NCBI GenBank assembly: GCA_022072085.1 | Contig: JAJVII010000020.1 | Coordinates: forward strand, 1 to 64,000 | Source of the DNA: Phycisphaerae bacterium | GTDB lineage: Bacteria; Planctomycetota; Phycisphaerae; JAJVII01 | Reading direction: 5' to 3' | Length of the DNA stretch: 64,000 nt | Shown here: positions 8,684 through 17,142 of the stretch, piece after piece | Layout of the letters: every line of letters begins with the position of its first letter | Position numbering within the stretch: position 1 is the stretch's first letter | Translations under genes and position numbers: made by a program | Notes under the pieces: model-generated | Databases searched by the model: none | Told to the model about the DNA's origin: nothing | The model's input: only the letters and a program-made list of their open reading frames with translations

Positions 8684-9742
8684 TCAACTACCGACGTAGC
8701 GGGAGTAGAGCCCGCGGGCGACGGCCGGGTCGTGCGTGCCGGCGATGATCGCCCGGCCGTCCGCAAAGACAGTCACGGCGTGTCCGTCGATGGTGAACTT
8801 GAGCATGAAGTTGTTGAAGGTCGCGTCAGCGACGCTGCGGACGCGGGCGGCGACTGCGGCGAAGTCGAGCCGCACGCCCGCCGCCGGGGCGGCCACCTGC
8901 ACGGCGTTTCTCCCGCAGAGCGTCACCGCGCCGCCGCCGAGTCGGCCGCCCAGGAACTCGTAGTTTCCGCGGCCGCAGCAGGGGCAGTCGGCCCGCGGGC
9001 CGCCGACGTCGAGTTGCACGATGCGCCCGGCCCACGCGTCGATGTGGGTAAGCTTGCCGGCCAGCGCGTCGGCGTGGCCGGTGAGAATCTTGATCGCGTC
9101 CAGCGACTGGAGGTCGGCGACCATGCCGACCACCGGCCCGAGCACGCCGGCGGTGTCGCAGGTCGGGTTGGCCTCGGGCGGCGGGCGGTCCTCGAACAGG
9201 CAGCGGATGCAGGGCGTCTTGTGCGGGAGAATCGCCATCTCCAGGCCTGTCGCGCCGACCGCGGCGCCGTAGATCCACGGTCGGCCGGTCTTGACGGCCA
9301 GGTCGTTGATGAGGTAGCGCGTCTCGAAATTGTCCGTGCCGTCCAGGAGGATGTCGGCGTCGCGGGCGAGTGCCTTGATGTTGCGGTGGTTGACGTCCGC
9401 GATGACGGCGTCAACGGTGACGGCCGAGTTGATGCAGGCGAGCTTTCGGCGGGCGGCCTCGGCCTTGGGCAGGCCCTCGGCGATGTCCTGCTCGTCGAAC
9501 AGCGTCTGCCGCTGGAGGTTGTTGGGCTCGATGAAGTCGCGGTCCACGACGGTCAGATGGCCGAGCCCGGCGCGGACCAGGGCGTTGGCCTGCACCGTCC
9601 CCAGCGCCCCCACGCCGACCAGCAGGGCCCGAGCCGACGCCAGCCGACGCTGGCCCTCGACGCCGACCGGCTCGAAGAGCATCTGGCGGCTGTAGCGGTC
9701 CAACTCGGTCGGCCAGCGCGGGGCTTGGGGTTTCTCGCTCAA
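8684..9742 (-). CDS. ThiF/MoeB-family sulfur-carrier adenylyltransferase
   Basis: A 352-residue E1-like enzyme that would adenylate the C-terminal Gly-Gly of a ubiquitin-like sulfur carrier. It shows the nucleotide loop GVGALGTVQANAL (residues 43-55), the Arg of NLQRQ, the Cys in NPTCDTAGVLGP, and zinc ligands CIRC and CPCC. The C-terminal 80 residues are not a rhodanese domain but a small beta-rich domain seen in many ThiF-like proteins (TVFADGRAIIAGTHDP). The start is a TTG at 9742 with AGGAG six bases upstream. It follows the DUF1634 gene by 20 bases. Its likely partner is the carrier at 11192-11467. Confidence 0.9.
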   Translation of the reverse strand: MSEKPQAPRWPTELDRYSRQMLFEPVGVEGQRRLASARALLVGVGALGTVQANALVRAGLGHLTVVDRDFIEPNNLQRQTLFDEQDIAEGLPKAEAARRKLACINSAVTVDAVIADVNHRNIKALARDADILLDGTDNFETRYLINDLAVKTGRPWIYGAAVGATGLEMAILPHKTPCIRCLFEDRPPPEANPTCDTAGVLGPVVGMVADLQSLDAIKILTGHADALAGKLTHIDAWAGRIVQLDVGGPRADCPCCGRGNYEFLGGRLGGGAVTLCGRNAVQVAAPAAGVRLDFAAVAARVRSVADATFNNFMLKFTIDGHAVTVFADGRAIIAGTHDPAVARGLYSRYVGS

Positions 9743-9762
9743 GGTCGCTCCTCGTGCGGGCG

Positions 9763-10173
9763 TCAGGCGATCGCCGGTGAGAACAGGCTGAACAGCAGCA
9801 GGCCCAGGACGACCAGCGTGATCACCACGTAGAGCCAGTCGCGCTCCAGCACAAATGCTACCACGGAAAAGGCCACCCGCACCACCGGCGTTGCCACCAG
9901 CAGCAGCAGGCCGAGCTGAATGATCCCGCGGCCTCGGCCGGCCAGCACGTCCTCGAAGATGCCGACGGACGACCTGAGGTCGCTGGGCTCGCCCTGGAAT
10001 ACATGATAGTGCGGCTGCTCGCCGCCGTGGCGGACCAGGTAGATCGACGCCCCGATGATTACGACCAGCGCCGCCAGCAGCACGCCGCCGCGCAGCAGCA
10101 GCCCCATGAACTGCTCCACCTGGAAGTCCGTCACCTTGCTCTTGTGTTCATGCTCGCTCATGTCGAATTCCAC
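9763..10173 (-). CDS. DUF1634 membrane protein
   Basis: A 136-residue protein with three hydrophobic segments (about residues 25-47, 83-105 and 112-133), matching DUF1634. That family is commonly encoded next to TauE/SafE permeases, as here, but has no proven activity. The first in-frame start is a GTG at 10173. An ATG at 10161 would give a protein beginning MSEHEHKSK; neither has a strong ribosome site. A 13-bp hairpin lies in its leader, between it and the permease gene. Confidence 0.8.
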   Translation of the reverse strand: MEFDMSEHEHKSKVTDFQVEQFMGLLLRGGVLLAALVVIIGASIYLVRHGGEQPHYHVFQGEPSDLRSSVGIFEDVLAGRGRGIIQLGLLLLVATPVVRVAFSVVAFVLERDWLYVVITLVVLGLLLFSLFSPAIA

Positions 10174-10181
10174 GTGAGGCC

Positions 10182-10269
10182 CCTGAAAGCCCCCTGGGGG
10201 AGGGGGCTTTCAGGTACGGTTTTCGCCCCGGAGCCGACGAAAAGCGAGCCAGACCCCGGGGGCTTTCAG
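10182..10269 (-). repeat. Hairpin with three copies of a TGAAAGCCCCC word between permease and DUF1634 genes
   Basis: CCTGAAAGCCCCC (10182-10194) pairs perfectly with GGGGGCTTTCAGG (10202-10214) over a 7-base loop. A third copy, GGGGGCTTTCAG, stands at 10258-10269, right after the permease stop codon. Because copies one and three are inverted relative to each other, two alternative stem-loops are possible. This would suit attenuation or segmental mRNA stability inside the operon. Confidence 0.7.
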
Positions 10270-10280
10270 AGTCGCGATGT

Positions 10281-11123
10281 TCACCCGGCCAGGTGGCGGG
10301 CGATGCCGTTGTAGACCATCTCGATCCCCAGCGCGACGAGGACGACTGCGAAGACCCAGCGGAGCACCTTCACGTGGGCCCGGGCCAGCAACCGCGTCGC
10401 CAGCAGCGATCCGCAGAGCACGCCCAGCATGACCGGCATGGCCAGGCCCGGGTCGATGTAGCCGCGGCCGAGGTAGATGCCTGCGCTGGCGGCGGCCGTC
10501 ACGCCGATCATGAAGTTGCTGGTCGTCGTCGAGACCTTGAAGGGGATGCGCATCGCGTGGTCCATTGCCAGCACTTTGAACGCGCCGCTGCCGATGCCCA
10601 GCAGGCCCGAGAGGGCCCCGGCCAGCCCCATCAGCCCGAAGCCCGCGGGGATGTTCGTCACGCCGTAGTCGATCGGGCCGTCGGGTCCGGGGTAGCTGCC
10701 GCCCATGCGGAGCCAGCGGGCCAGCCGACCCGGCGGGCCGGTCACCGGGCGGTCCTCCGGGTGTTTGAAAGACGCCCATGCCGAGTAGAGCAGCACCGCG
10801 CCGAACACGATCGCGATGACGGAGGTGGAGAGGATCATCGCCAGCAGCGCCCCGGCCAGCGCCCCCAGCGTGGTCGCCACCTCCAGGAACATGCCGACGC
10901 GGATGTTGGTGAAGCCTTCGCGGACGTAAGCGGCGGCCGCCCCGCTGCTGGTCGCGATGACCGAGACCAGCGACGCGCCGATGGCGTAGCGGACGTCCAC
11001 GCCGAACGCGAGGGTCAGCAACGGGACGATGATGACCCCGCCGCCCATGCCGGTCAGGGCGCCGATGAACCCGGCACAGAGCGCCCCGCCGCCCAGCAGG
11101 AGCGTGAAAAGGGAAATGTGCAT
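10281..11123 (-). CDS. TauE/SafE-family membrane permease (sulfite/sulfonate exporter-like)
   Basis: A 280-residue polytopic protein with the two-half arrangement of TauE/SafE permeases. The first half has GALTGMGGGVIIVPLLTLAF (about residues 21-40) and the second has GLLGIGSGAFKVLAMDHAM. The family moves sulfur-containing or C2 anions. Its place between a sulfur-carrier gene and DUF1634/ThiF genes favours a sulfur substrate, by inference. The ATG at 11123 has AAGGA upstream. A longer frame reaching 11516 is an extension through the carrier gene and was not accepted. Confidence 0.85.
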   Translation of the reverse strand: MHISLFTLLLGGGALCAGFIGALTGMGGGVIIVPLLTLAFGVDVRYAIGASLVSVIATSSGAAAAYVREGFTNIRVGMFLEVATTLGALAGALLAMILSTSVIAIVFGAVLLYSAWASFKHPEDRPVTGPPGRLARWLRMGGSYPGPDGPIDYGVTNIPAGFGLMGLAGALSGLLGIGSGAFKVLAMDHAMRIPFKVSTTTSNFMIGVTAAASAGIYLGRGYIDPGLAMPVMLGVLCGSLLATRLLARAHVKVLRWVFAVVLVALGIEMVYNGIARHLAG

Positions 11124-11191
11124 GCGGAGATCCTTGCCGCTGGTCCGGCGTGCGATGGAGGGTCGCGGCCCGTGGGGCGCGCCCGCGCAGG

Positions 11192-11467
11192 TCACCCGCC
11201 CGAAATCGCCTGAACGATCAGAATCTCGCCGCCGTCGGGGACGGGCGTCGCCAGGCCTTCGCCCTTGCCGATGTCGCGTCCGTTCACGAAGACGTGCACG
11301 AACGGCTGGAGCCGCCCGGGGTCCCGGAACAGGCCCTCCTGCAACTGGGGGCGCTCGCGGGTCAGGTCGCCCAGGAGGGCGGCCACGTCGTCGCCCTCGG
11401 CCCGCAGGGCGTGGGCCCCGCCGGTGAACCGCCGCAGGGGCGAGGGGATAATCACAGTTGCTGCCAT
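11192..11467 (-). CDS. MoaD/ThiS-type ubiquitin-like sulfur carrier
   Basis: A 91-residue beta-grasp protein ending in the diagnostic Gly-Gly (DGGEILIVQAISGG). FVHVFVNGRDI (residues 56-66) is the typical central strand. After adenylation by an E1-like enzyme the terminal glycine accepts sulfur as a thiocarboxylate, for molybdopterin, thiamine or cysteine synthesis. No MoaE, ThiG or cysteine synthase lies nearby, so the end product is open; CysO-like cysteine synthesis is one option. The ATG at 11467 is preceded by GGAGAG. It heads the minus-strand cluster ending at 8684 or 7799. Confidence 0.85.
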   Translation of the reverse strand: MAATVIIPSPLRRFTGGAHALRAEGDDVAALLGDLTRERPQLQEGLFRDPGRLQPFVHVFVNGRDIGKGEGLATPVPDGGEILIVQAISGG

Positions 11468-11510
11468 CGTGTCTCTCCGTGCGTCGCTGCGCGCCGCCGA
11501 CCCAGCCGCT

Positions 11511-11538
11511 TTGCAAAGCGACCGGCGGCCGCTATCAT
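11511..11538 (+). promoter_or_regulatory. Possible promoter of gpmI
   Basis: TTGCAA (11511-11516) and TATCAT (11533-11538) are 16 bases apart in the gap between the divergent sulfur-carrier and gpmI genes. The untranslated leader would be about 90 bases. Confidence 0.4.
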
Positions 11539-11635
11539 AGCCTTTCTGACATCATAGGGTTCCGGGCGGGTCGTTGGAAGCCCGTCCAGCCCTCTGGAAC
11601 GGCCCGGTTCATGACCTCAGGAGCGACGCCCAAAC

Positions 11636-13213
11636 GTGAACGCGAAGTCCAACTCGAAGCGAAAGCGACCCTTCATCCTGATCGTGCGTGACGGCTGGGG
11701 CCACAATCCCGACCCGAAGATGGACGCCTACAACGCGATCGTGCAGGCCCGCACGCCGGTCACCCACGAACTGCTGGCCAGCTATCCCTGCGTGCAGGTC
11801 CACACCTCCGGCGAAGCGGTCGGCCTGCCCGACGGCACGATGGGCAACAGCGAGGTCGGCCACCAGAACCTCGGCGCCGGACGCGTGGTCGATCAGGAGT
11901 CGGTCCGCATCACCAAGTCGATCCGCACGGGCCAGTTCGAGTCCAACGAGGTCGCCAACCAGGCCATCGCCCGGGCCGCCGCGACCGGCGGCAAGCTGCA
12001 CCTGATGGGCCTGGCCAGCGACATCGGCGTCCACTCGCTGCTGAACCACCTCTACGGCATCCTGGCGCTGGCCAGGAAGAAGGGCTTCACGCGCGTCTTC
12101 ATCCACGCCTTCACCGACGGCCGCGACAGCCCGCCGCACAGCGGCAAGGGCTACGTCGAGCAGATCGCCGCCAAGGCCCGGGAGATCGGCGCCGGCCGCA
12201 TTGCCACCGTCTGCGGGCGCTACTTCGCGATGGACCGAGACAACCGCTGGGACCGCACGGAGAAGGCCTACCGCATGCTGCGGTTCGGCCAGGGCGTTCG
12301 CACCGCGACCGATCCCGTCGTCGCCGTCGCCGACAGCTACGCCCGCGAGAAGAGCGACGAGTTCATCGAACCGACGGTCATCACCGGCGACGACGGCAAG
12401 CCGCTGGCGACGGCCGAGAACGGCGACTCGGTGATCTTCTTCAATTTCCGCGGCGACCGCCCGCGGCAGATCACCAAGGCGTTCGTGCTGGACGAGTTCA
12501 AGAATTTTGATCGCGGCGACAAGCTCGACCTCTACTACGCGACGATGAGCGAGTACGAACAGGGCCTGCCGGTTCACGTCATCTTCCCGCGTCCGCCCAA
12601 GATGCGGAATATATTCGGGGCCTACGTCTCCAGCCTGGGGCTGCGGCAGTTCCGCTGCGCCGAGACGGAGAAATACGCCCACGTGACCTTCTTCTTCAAC
12701 GATTATCGCGAGGAGCCCTTCGACGGCGAGGACCGCCAACTCGTGGCGTCGCCGAAGGTGGCCACCTACGACCTCCAGCCGGAGATGAGCGCCCCGGGCG
12801 TGACCGACGAGGTCGTGCGGCGGATCGAGTCGCAGCAGTACGATGCCATCATACTTAACTATGCCAACGGGGACATGGTCGGGCACACCGGCGTGATGGC
12901 GGCGGCGGTCAAGGCGGTCGAGACCGTCGACGCCGGCGTCGGGCGGGTGCTCGCGGCGATCCGCAAGGTCGGCGGCGTGGCGATGGTCACCGCCGACCAC
13001 GGCAACGCCGAGCAGATGTTCGACCCGACGACGAACGGGCCGCACACCGCCCACACCACCTTCGACGTGGACCTGATCCTGGTCGACGACCGGTTCAGGG
13101 GCCGCAAACTGCGCGAAGGGGCGACGCTGGCCGACGTGATCCCGACCGGGCTGGAGCTGATGGAACTGGCGCAGCCGGCCGAGATGAGCGGACGTTCGCT
13201 GCTGGGTCAGTAG
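11636..13213 (+). CDS. gpmI: 2,3-bisphosphoglycerate-independent phosphoglycerate mutase
   Basis: A 525-residue glycolytic enzyme interconverting 3- and 2-phosphoglycerate with two Mn ions. The phosphorylated Ser is Ser72 in GTMGNSEVGHQN. The N-terminal metal motif is RDGWG (residues 18-22), and the C-terminal metal site is VTADHGNAEQM. The length is normal for the family. The start is a GTG at 11636 with AGGAG upstream. It is followed after 19 bases by a lipoprotein gene, so the two may be co-transcribed. Confidence 0.96.
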   Translation: MNAKSNSKRKRPFILIVRDGWGHNPDPKMDAYNAIVQARTPVTHELLASYPCVQVHTSGEAVGLPDGTMGNSEVGHQNLGAGRVVDQESVRITKSIRTGQFESNEVANQAIARAAATGGKLHLMGLASDIGVHSLLNHLYGILALARKKGFTRVFIHAFTDGRDSPPHSGKGYVEQIAAKAREIGAGRIATVCGRYFAMDRDNRWDRTEKAYRMLRFGQGVRTATDPVVAVADSYAREKSDEFIEPTVITGDDGKPLATAENGDSVIFFNFRGDRPRQITKAFVLDEFKNFDRGDKLDLYYATMSEYEQGLPVHVIFPRPPKMRNIFGAYVSSLGLRQFRCAETEKYAHVTFFFNDYREEPFDGEDRQLVASPKVATYDLQPEMSAPGVTDEVVRRIESQQYDAIILNYANGDMVGHTGVMAAAVKAVETVDAGVGRVLAAIRKVGGVAMVTADHGNAEQMFDPTTNGPHTAHTTFDVDLILVDDRFRGRKLREGATLADVIPTGLELMELAQPAEMSGRSLLGQ

Positions 13214-13232
13214 CGCCGGACGGAGGACGAGG

Positions 13233-13595
13233 ATGAAGACGCGACTGGCGATGCTGGTGGTGATGGCGGCGGGGATGATGCTCGGCGGCTGCACGTACGA
13301 TCAGTGGGACCGGATGGAGCGGTGGAACAAGAAGGCCCCCGGCTACAACGACGTGCCGCTGCGGCGGTTCGGCAACTACGACAACCGCGACAAGGCCGAG
13401 ACGCTCAGCAATGAGAACTTGCGGACCTGGATGAAACTGTGGTTCGACTATCGCGACGCCTACCAGGACAACTGGTTCAAGCGCGGGGACTACGATGAGG
13501 AAGTCAAGGCCCTCAAACGCCGGATGGATGTGCTCAAGACGGTCATCGAGGACAGCGCGATGCAGTTGACGGCTGACGGAACGCCTCTCAGTTAG
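13233..13595 (+). CDS. Small lipoprotein of unknown function
   Basis: A 120-residue protein with a lipoprotein signal peptide (hydrophobic MLVVMAAGMMLGGC, Cys at residue 20). The mature part is short, charged and rich in aromatic residues (YDQWDRMERWNKK), with no recognised domain. It has GGAGGA just before the ATG. It lies 19 bases after gpmI and 12 before the GH172 gene, so it is probably in the same operon, although no functional link is evident. Confidence 0.75.
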   Translation: MKTRLAMLVVMAAGMMLGGCTYDQWDRMERWNKKAPGYNDVPLRRFGNYDNRDKAETLSNENLRTWMKLWFDYRDAYQDNWFKRGDYDEEVKALKRRMDVLKTVIEDSAMQLTADGTPLS

Positions 13596-13607
13596 GAACC
13601 GTGCAAC

Positions 13608-14711
13608 ATGGCGGAATTCAACGGGCTGGGCATGCACCTGGGCAACCTCTCGCGGCTGAGCCGGGCCAAGACCCGCTCCATATCGGCTGAGAACCCCACC
13701 GGCGAAAAGGGCAGGGGCGGCATGGCCACCGAGGGCGCCGGCGCCGAGGCGTCCAGGGATCTCGGCCGGACCTGGAAGGTCGCCCCCTGCATCCGGGTGG
13801 CGGCCGGGCAGACGCTCACGCTGGCCGACATTCAGGGCCCCGGCGCGATCCAGCAGATCTGGCTCACGCTGACTGGCGCCTGGCGGAACTGGATCCTGCG
13901 GTTCTACTGGGACGGCGAGGCGACCCCAAGCATCGAGTGCCCCGCGGGCGACTTCTTCTGCTGCGGGTGGGGGCGCTACGCCCAGGTGTCGGCGCTGCCG
14001 GTGAACGTGAACCCGGGCAGCGCGTTCAACTGCTTCTGGGAGATGCCGTTCCGCCGGTCGGCCCGCGTCACCATCGAGAACCGCGATACGGTCAACGAGC
14101 GGCAGACCGTCTACTACCAGATCAACTACACGCTGACCGACGTGCCGGCGGATGCGGCCTACCTGCACGCCCAGTGGCGGCGGAGCAATCCGCTGCCTTA
14201 CAAGCAGGTCCACACGCTGCTGGACGGCGTGAAGGGCTGGGGGCAGTACGTGGGGACCTACATGGCCTGGGGCGTGAACAACGACGGCTGGTGGGGCGAA
14301 GGCGAGATCAAGTTCTACCTCGACGGCGACGGCGAGTTCCCGACCATCTGCGGCACGGGCACCGAGGACTACTTCGGCGGCAGTTACGACTTCGAGCACC
14401 CCCGCCGCGGCGCCCCGGGCGGCCCGCAATACTGCGAGTTCACCACGCCCTTCCTCGGCCTGCCGCAGGTGATCCGGCCGGACGGCTGCTACCGGGCCAA
14501 CACGCGATTCGGCCTCTATCGTTTCCACGTCATGGACCCGATCCGCTTCGAGCAGGATCTGCGGGTGACGATCCAGGCACTGGGCTGGCGCAGCGGCGGG
14601 CGATATCTGCCGCTCCAGGACGACATCAGCTCGACGGCGTTCTGGTACCAGACCGAGCCGCACGCCCCGTTCCCGGCCCTGGGCGGCGTGGACGACCTGG
14701 AGATCATCTGA
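13608..14711 (+). CDS. DUF2961 / glycoside hydrolase family 172 protein
   Basis: A 367-residue protein matching DUF2961, whose members include GH172 enzymes acting on fructo- or arabinofuranosides. The hallmark is CGTGTEDYFGGSYDF beginning at Cys248, with the conserved acidic residue Glu253. RSISAENPTGEKGRGG (residues 23-38) and the beta-sandwich segment QIWLTLTGAW are also typical. There is no signal peptide, so it may act inside the cell on imported oligosaccharides. It is followed after 22 bases by an aldo/keto reductase, suggesting a small sugar-processing unit. Confidence 0.88.
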   Translation: MAEFNGLGMHLGNLSRLSRAKTRSISAENPTGEKGRGGMATEGAGAEASRDLGRTWKVAPCIRVAAGQTLTLADIQGPGAIQQIWLTLTGAWRNWILRFYWDGEATPSIECPAGDFFCCGWGRYAQVSALPVNVNPGSAFNCFWEMPFRRSARVTIENRDTVNERQTVYYQINYTLTDVPADAAYLHAQWRRSNPLPYKQVHTLLDGVKGWGQYVGTYMAWGVNNDGWWGEGEIKFYLDGDGEFPTICGTGTEDYFGGSYDFEHPRRGAPGGPQYCEFTTPFLGLPQVIRPDGCYRANTRFGLYRFHVMDPIRFEQDLRVTIQALGWRSGGRYLPLQDDISSTAFWYQTEPHAPFPALGGVDDLEII

Positions 14712-14733
14712 ACTGTAACGAAAGGACGTTTCG

Positions 14734-15714
14734 GTGAAATATCGCAAACTTGGCACGAGCGACGTTGAGGTCTCGGAAATCTCCCTTGGCTGCTGGACGC
14801 TCGGCGGGCAGAACTTCCACCCCGACAACGCCACGCCCATCGGCTGGGCCGACGTTGACGAGGCCGAGGCCGTCGCTGCCGTTCACTACGCCCTCGACCG
14901 CGGCGTGACCCACTTCGACAACGCCGACGTCTACGGCAACGGCCGGGCGGAGCGCATGCTCGCCCGGGCCCTGGGCGGCCGGCTCAACGACGTGGTCATC
15001 GCGACCAAGGTCGGCCACTTCAAGGGGACCGCCGACAACGCCTACCTCCCGCTGCACATCCGCCACCAGTGCGAGCAGTCGCTGGAGAACCTGAAGCGCG
15101 ACGTGATCGACCTCTACTATTTCCACCACGGCGACTTCGGGCCCTCCGACGCCCTGCTGGACGACGCGGTGGCCGAGATGAACCGCCTCCGCGACCAGGG
15201 CAAGATCCGCCTGGTCGGGCTCAGCGCCTACTCGCACGACGATTTCACAAGGCTGGTTCCGAAGGTTCAGCCTACGGTCCTCCAGGCCCGCAACAATGCC
15301 CTGGAGCCCACGTTCATCGTCCCCGGCTCGCCCACGCGGAAGCTGCTGGACGAGCGGAAGATGTCGATGGTCTGCTTCGGCCCGCTGGGCCAGGGCATCC
15401 TGCTGGACAAGTTCGACCCCGACAAGCCGCCGACCTTCGCTGCCGGCGACAACCGCAACAACAAGGCCCAGCGATTCACCGGCGACGCCCTGCGGGCGCT
15501 CAAGCCCAGGCTGGCCAGGCTGAAGGAACGCTTCGGCGGCACGACGGCCGACCTGGCCCGCGTCGCCCTCCAATATCTGCTGGGCTGCCCCGCGGTCGCC
15601 TGCGTGATCCCCGGCTTCCGCAACATTCGGCAGGTCGAGTGCAACCTGGCCGGCGCGGACCAGCCGCTGTCGGCGTCGGACCTGGAATTCGTCCGTGAAA
15701 CGCTGGGCAACTGA
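14734..15714 (+). CDS. Aldo/keto reductase
   Basis: A 326-residue NADPH-dependent oxidoreductase of the TIM-barrel aldo/keto reductase superfamily. The start MKYRKLGTSDVEVSEISLGC is typical. Catalytic residues appear as Asp/Tyr in FDNADVYGNG, Lys in IATKVGHF and His in YYFHHGDF. IPGFRNIRQVECNLAG near the C-terminus is the cofactor-binding end. The start is a GTG at 14734 with AAAGGA seven bases upstream. It probably acts on a sugar or aldehyde and shares an operon with the GH172 gene. Confidence 0.93.
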   Translation: MKYRKLGTSDVEVSEISLGCWTLGGQNFHPDNATPIGWADVDEAEAVAAVHYALDRGVTHFDNADVYGNGRAERMLARALGGRLNDVVIATKVGHFKGTADNAYLPLHIRHQCEQSLENLKRDVIDLYYFHHGDFGPSDALLDDAVAEMNRLRDQGKIRLVGLSAYSHDDFTRLVPKVQPTVLQARNNALEPTFIVPGSPTRKLLDERKMSMVCFGPLGQGILLDKFDPDKPPTFAAGDNRNNKAQRFTGDALRALKPRLARLKERFGGTTADLARVALQYLLGCPAVACVIPGFRNIRQVECNLAGADQPLSASDLEFVRETLGN

Positions 15715-15739
15715 GCGGCGGCGGGCTCCCTTTTCGCCC

Positions 15740-15768
15740 CACCGCGCCGCGCCCGGCGTGTCTATAAT
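15740..15768 (+). promoter_or_regulatory. Possible promoter of thioredoxin-like gene
   Basis: A perfect TATAAT at 15763-15768 lies about 85 bases before the ATG at 15854. The matching -35 region (around 15740) is poor. Confidence 0.3.
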
Positions 15769-15853
15769 GGCGGTGTTGACGCTCCGAATCCGAGTTCAAG
15801 CCGCGCCGCCGGAACATCTCCGCGGCCCGATGGCTGCACACGAAAGGAAACCC

Positions 15854-17089
15854 ATGCTCAACCGGAACGCTTTGTTGTCGCTGACGGTCGTCGTGACGCT
15901 GGCCGCCGCGCTGGCTGTCGCGTCCAGGCCTGCGCTGGCCGAGGACGCCCCCGCTGCCGAGGCCCACTGGCTGACCAGCGTGGACGAGGCCTTCGCCGAG
16001 TCGGCCAAGACCGGCAAGCCCGTGATGGCCGACATCACCGGCAGCGACTGGTGCATCTGGTGCCAGCGGCTTAACGCAGAGGTCTTCAGAACCGACGAGT
16101 TCAAGAAGTGGGCCGGCGAGCACGTCGTCCTGCTGGAGCTTGACTTCCCGAAGAACACGCCACAGCCGGCGGAGCTCAAGGCCCAGAACGCCGCATTCAA
16201 GGCCAAGTACGCCCCCGACGCGGGCTATCCGACGCTGCTGTTCATGACTCCGCAGCGCGACGTCATCGGCGCCGGCGGCTATGTCGAAGGCGGACCAAAG
16301 CCCTGGATCGCCGCTGCCGAGGGCGTCATCGCCCAGTGGCCGAAGCTGAAGCCCCACGCCACGCTGGCCGACGGGCAGGCCGCCGCCGCCAAGACGCACA
16401 AGCCCCTGCTGGTGCTCTACACCCGCGGCGACAAGGGCCAGGCCCAGGCGGCCCCGATGTTCAACGACATGGGCCTGATCCGCTATCTGAATTTCCGCGT
16501 GACGACGGTGCAGATCAAGGCCGACAAGGAGCTGTCCAAGGACGAGGCGGCCGCCCTGGCCAAGCTCGAAATGGACGGCAAACTGCCGGCCGGCGACTTC
16601 CAACTCCTGGCCCTGGACGGTGCGGGCAAGGCGGTCTACACAGCCGACAAGCTGCCGGCTGACCTCAAGGCCGAGCTGGAGAAGGCCCTGCCGCCGATTC
16701 CCTACAACGGGGCGTGGACCGACGACTACGAGACGGCCAGCCTGATCTCCGGCGAGCACAAGCTGCCGATGCTGCTGGCCTTCACCATCAGCGATCTGCC
16801 GAGCAAGCTGCCGGCCGGCGCCAAGCTGATGACCGACTTCTTCCCCTCCGAGGAGTTCAAGACGTTCGCCAAGGACAAGCTGGTGCTGGTCTGCCTGGAC
16901 TTCCCGCGGACCACCGAGGTCGATGGCGCGGTGATGATGAAGCGCGTCAAGGTCGCCCGCCAGTTCATGCCGCGCGAGGTGCCGACGATCGTCCTGCTCG
17001 ACCCGTCGGGCAAGGAACTCGGCCGCGTGGTCTACAAGAGCGAGGCCCCCAAGGATTTCGTCGAGACCCTCCAGAAGTTGCTGAAGTGA
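15854..17089 (+). CDS. Secreted multi-domain thioredoxin-like protein
   Basis: A 411-residue exported protein with a signal peptide to about residue 32. The first domain is thioredoxin-like with a redox pair in GSDWCIWCQRL (CxxC near residues 70-73). Two further segments (about 160-280 and 290-411) have thioredoxin-like strands, such as REVPTIVLLDPSGKELG, but lack the Cys pair. Only the first domain can therefore do disulfide chemistry; the others may bind partners. The start at 15854 is chosen because the signal peptide begins there, after GAAAGGA. A strong hairpin follows the stop. Confidence 0.82.
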   Translation: MLNRNALLSLTVVVTLAAALAVASRPALAEDAPAAEAHWLTSVDEAFAESAKTGKPVMADITGSDWCIWCQRLNAEVFRTDEFKKWAGEHVVLLELDFPKNTPQPAELKAQNAAFKAKYAPDAGYPTLLFMTPQRDVIGAGGYVEGGPKPWIAAAEGVIAQWPKLKPHATLADGQAAAAKTHKPLLVLYTRGDKGQAQAAPMFNDMGLIRYLNFRVTTVQIKADKELSKDEAAALAKLEMDGKLPAGDFQLLALDGAGKAVYTADKLPADLKAELEKALPPIPYNGAWTDDYETASLISGEHKLPMLLAFTISDLPSKLPAGAKLMTDFFPSEEFKTFAKDKLVLVCLDFPRTTEVDGAVMMKRVKVARQFMPREVPTIVLLDPSGKELGRVVYKSEAPKDFVETLQKLLK

Positions 17090-17111
17090 CCGGTTGCGAG
17101 TGATCTCCCCC

Positions 17112-17142
17112 CGAGGCAGGCCCCGTCGGCCTGCCTCGTTTC
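17112..17142 (+). terminator. Terminator between convergent genes
   Basis: CGAGGCAGGCC (17112-17122) pairs with GGCCTGCCTCG (17128-17138) over a 5-base loop, followed by TTTC. It can end the thioredoxin-like gene and may also serve the convergent ankyrin lipoprotein gene. Confidence 0.8.

Noticed and set aside
8072-9832. A 586-codon plus-strand frame across the ankyrin and ThiF-like genes
   Set aside because: It spans two real minus-strand genes and their gap and has no recognisable domain. It is an artefact of GC-rich codon usage.
11609-13294. A 561-codon minus-strand frame opposite gpmI
   Set aside because: GpmI is certain from its catalytic motifs; the opposite frame has no domain and is a mirror of its codon bias.
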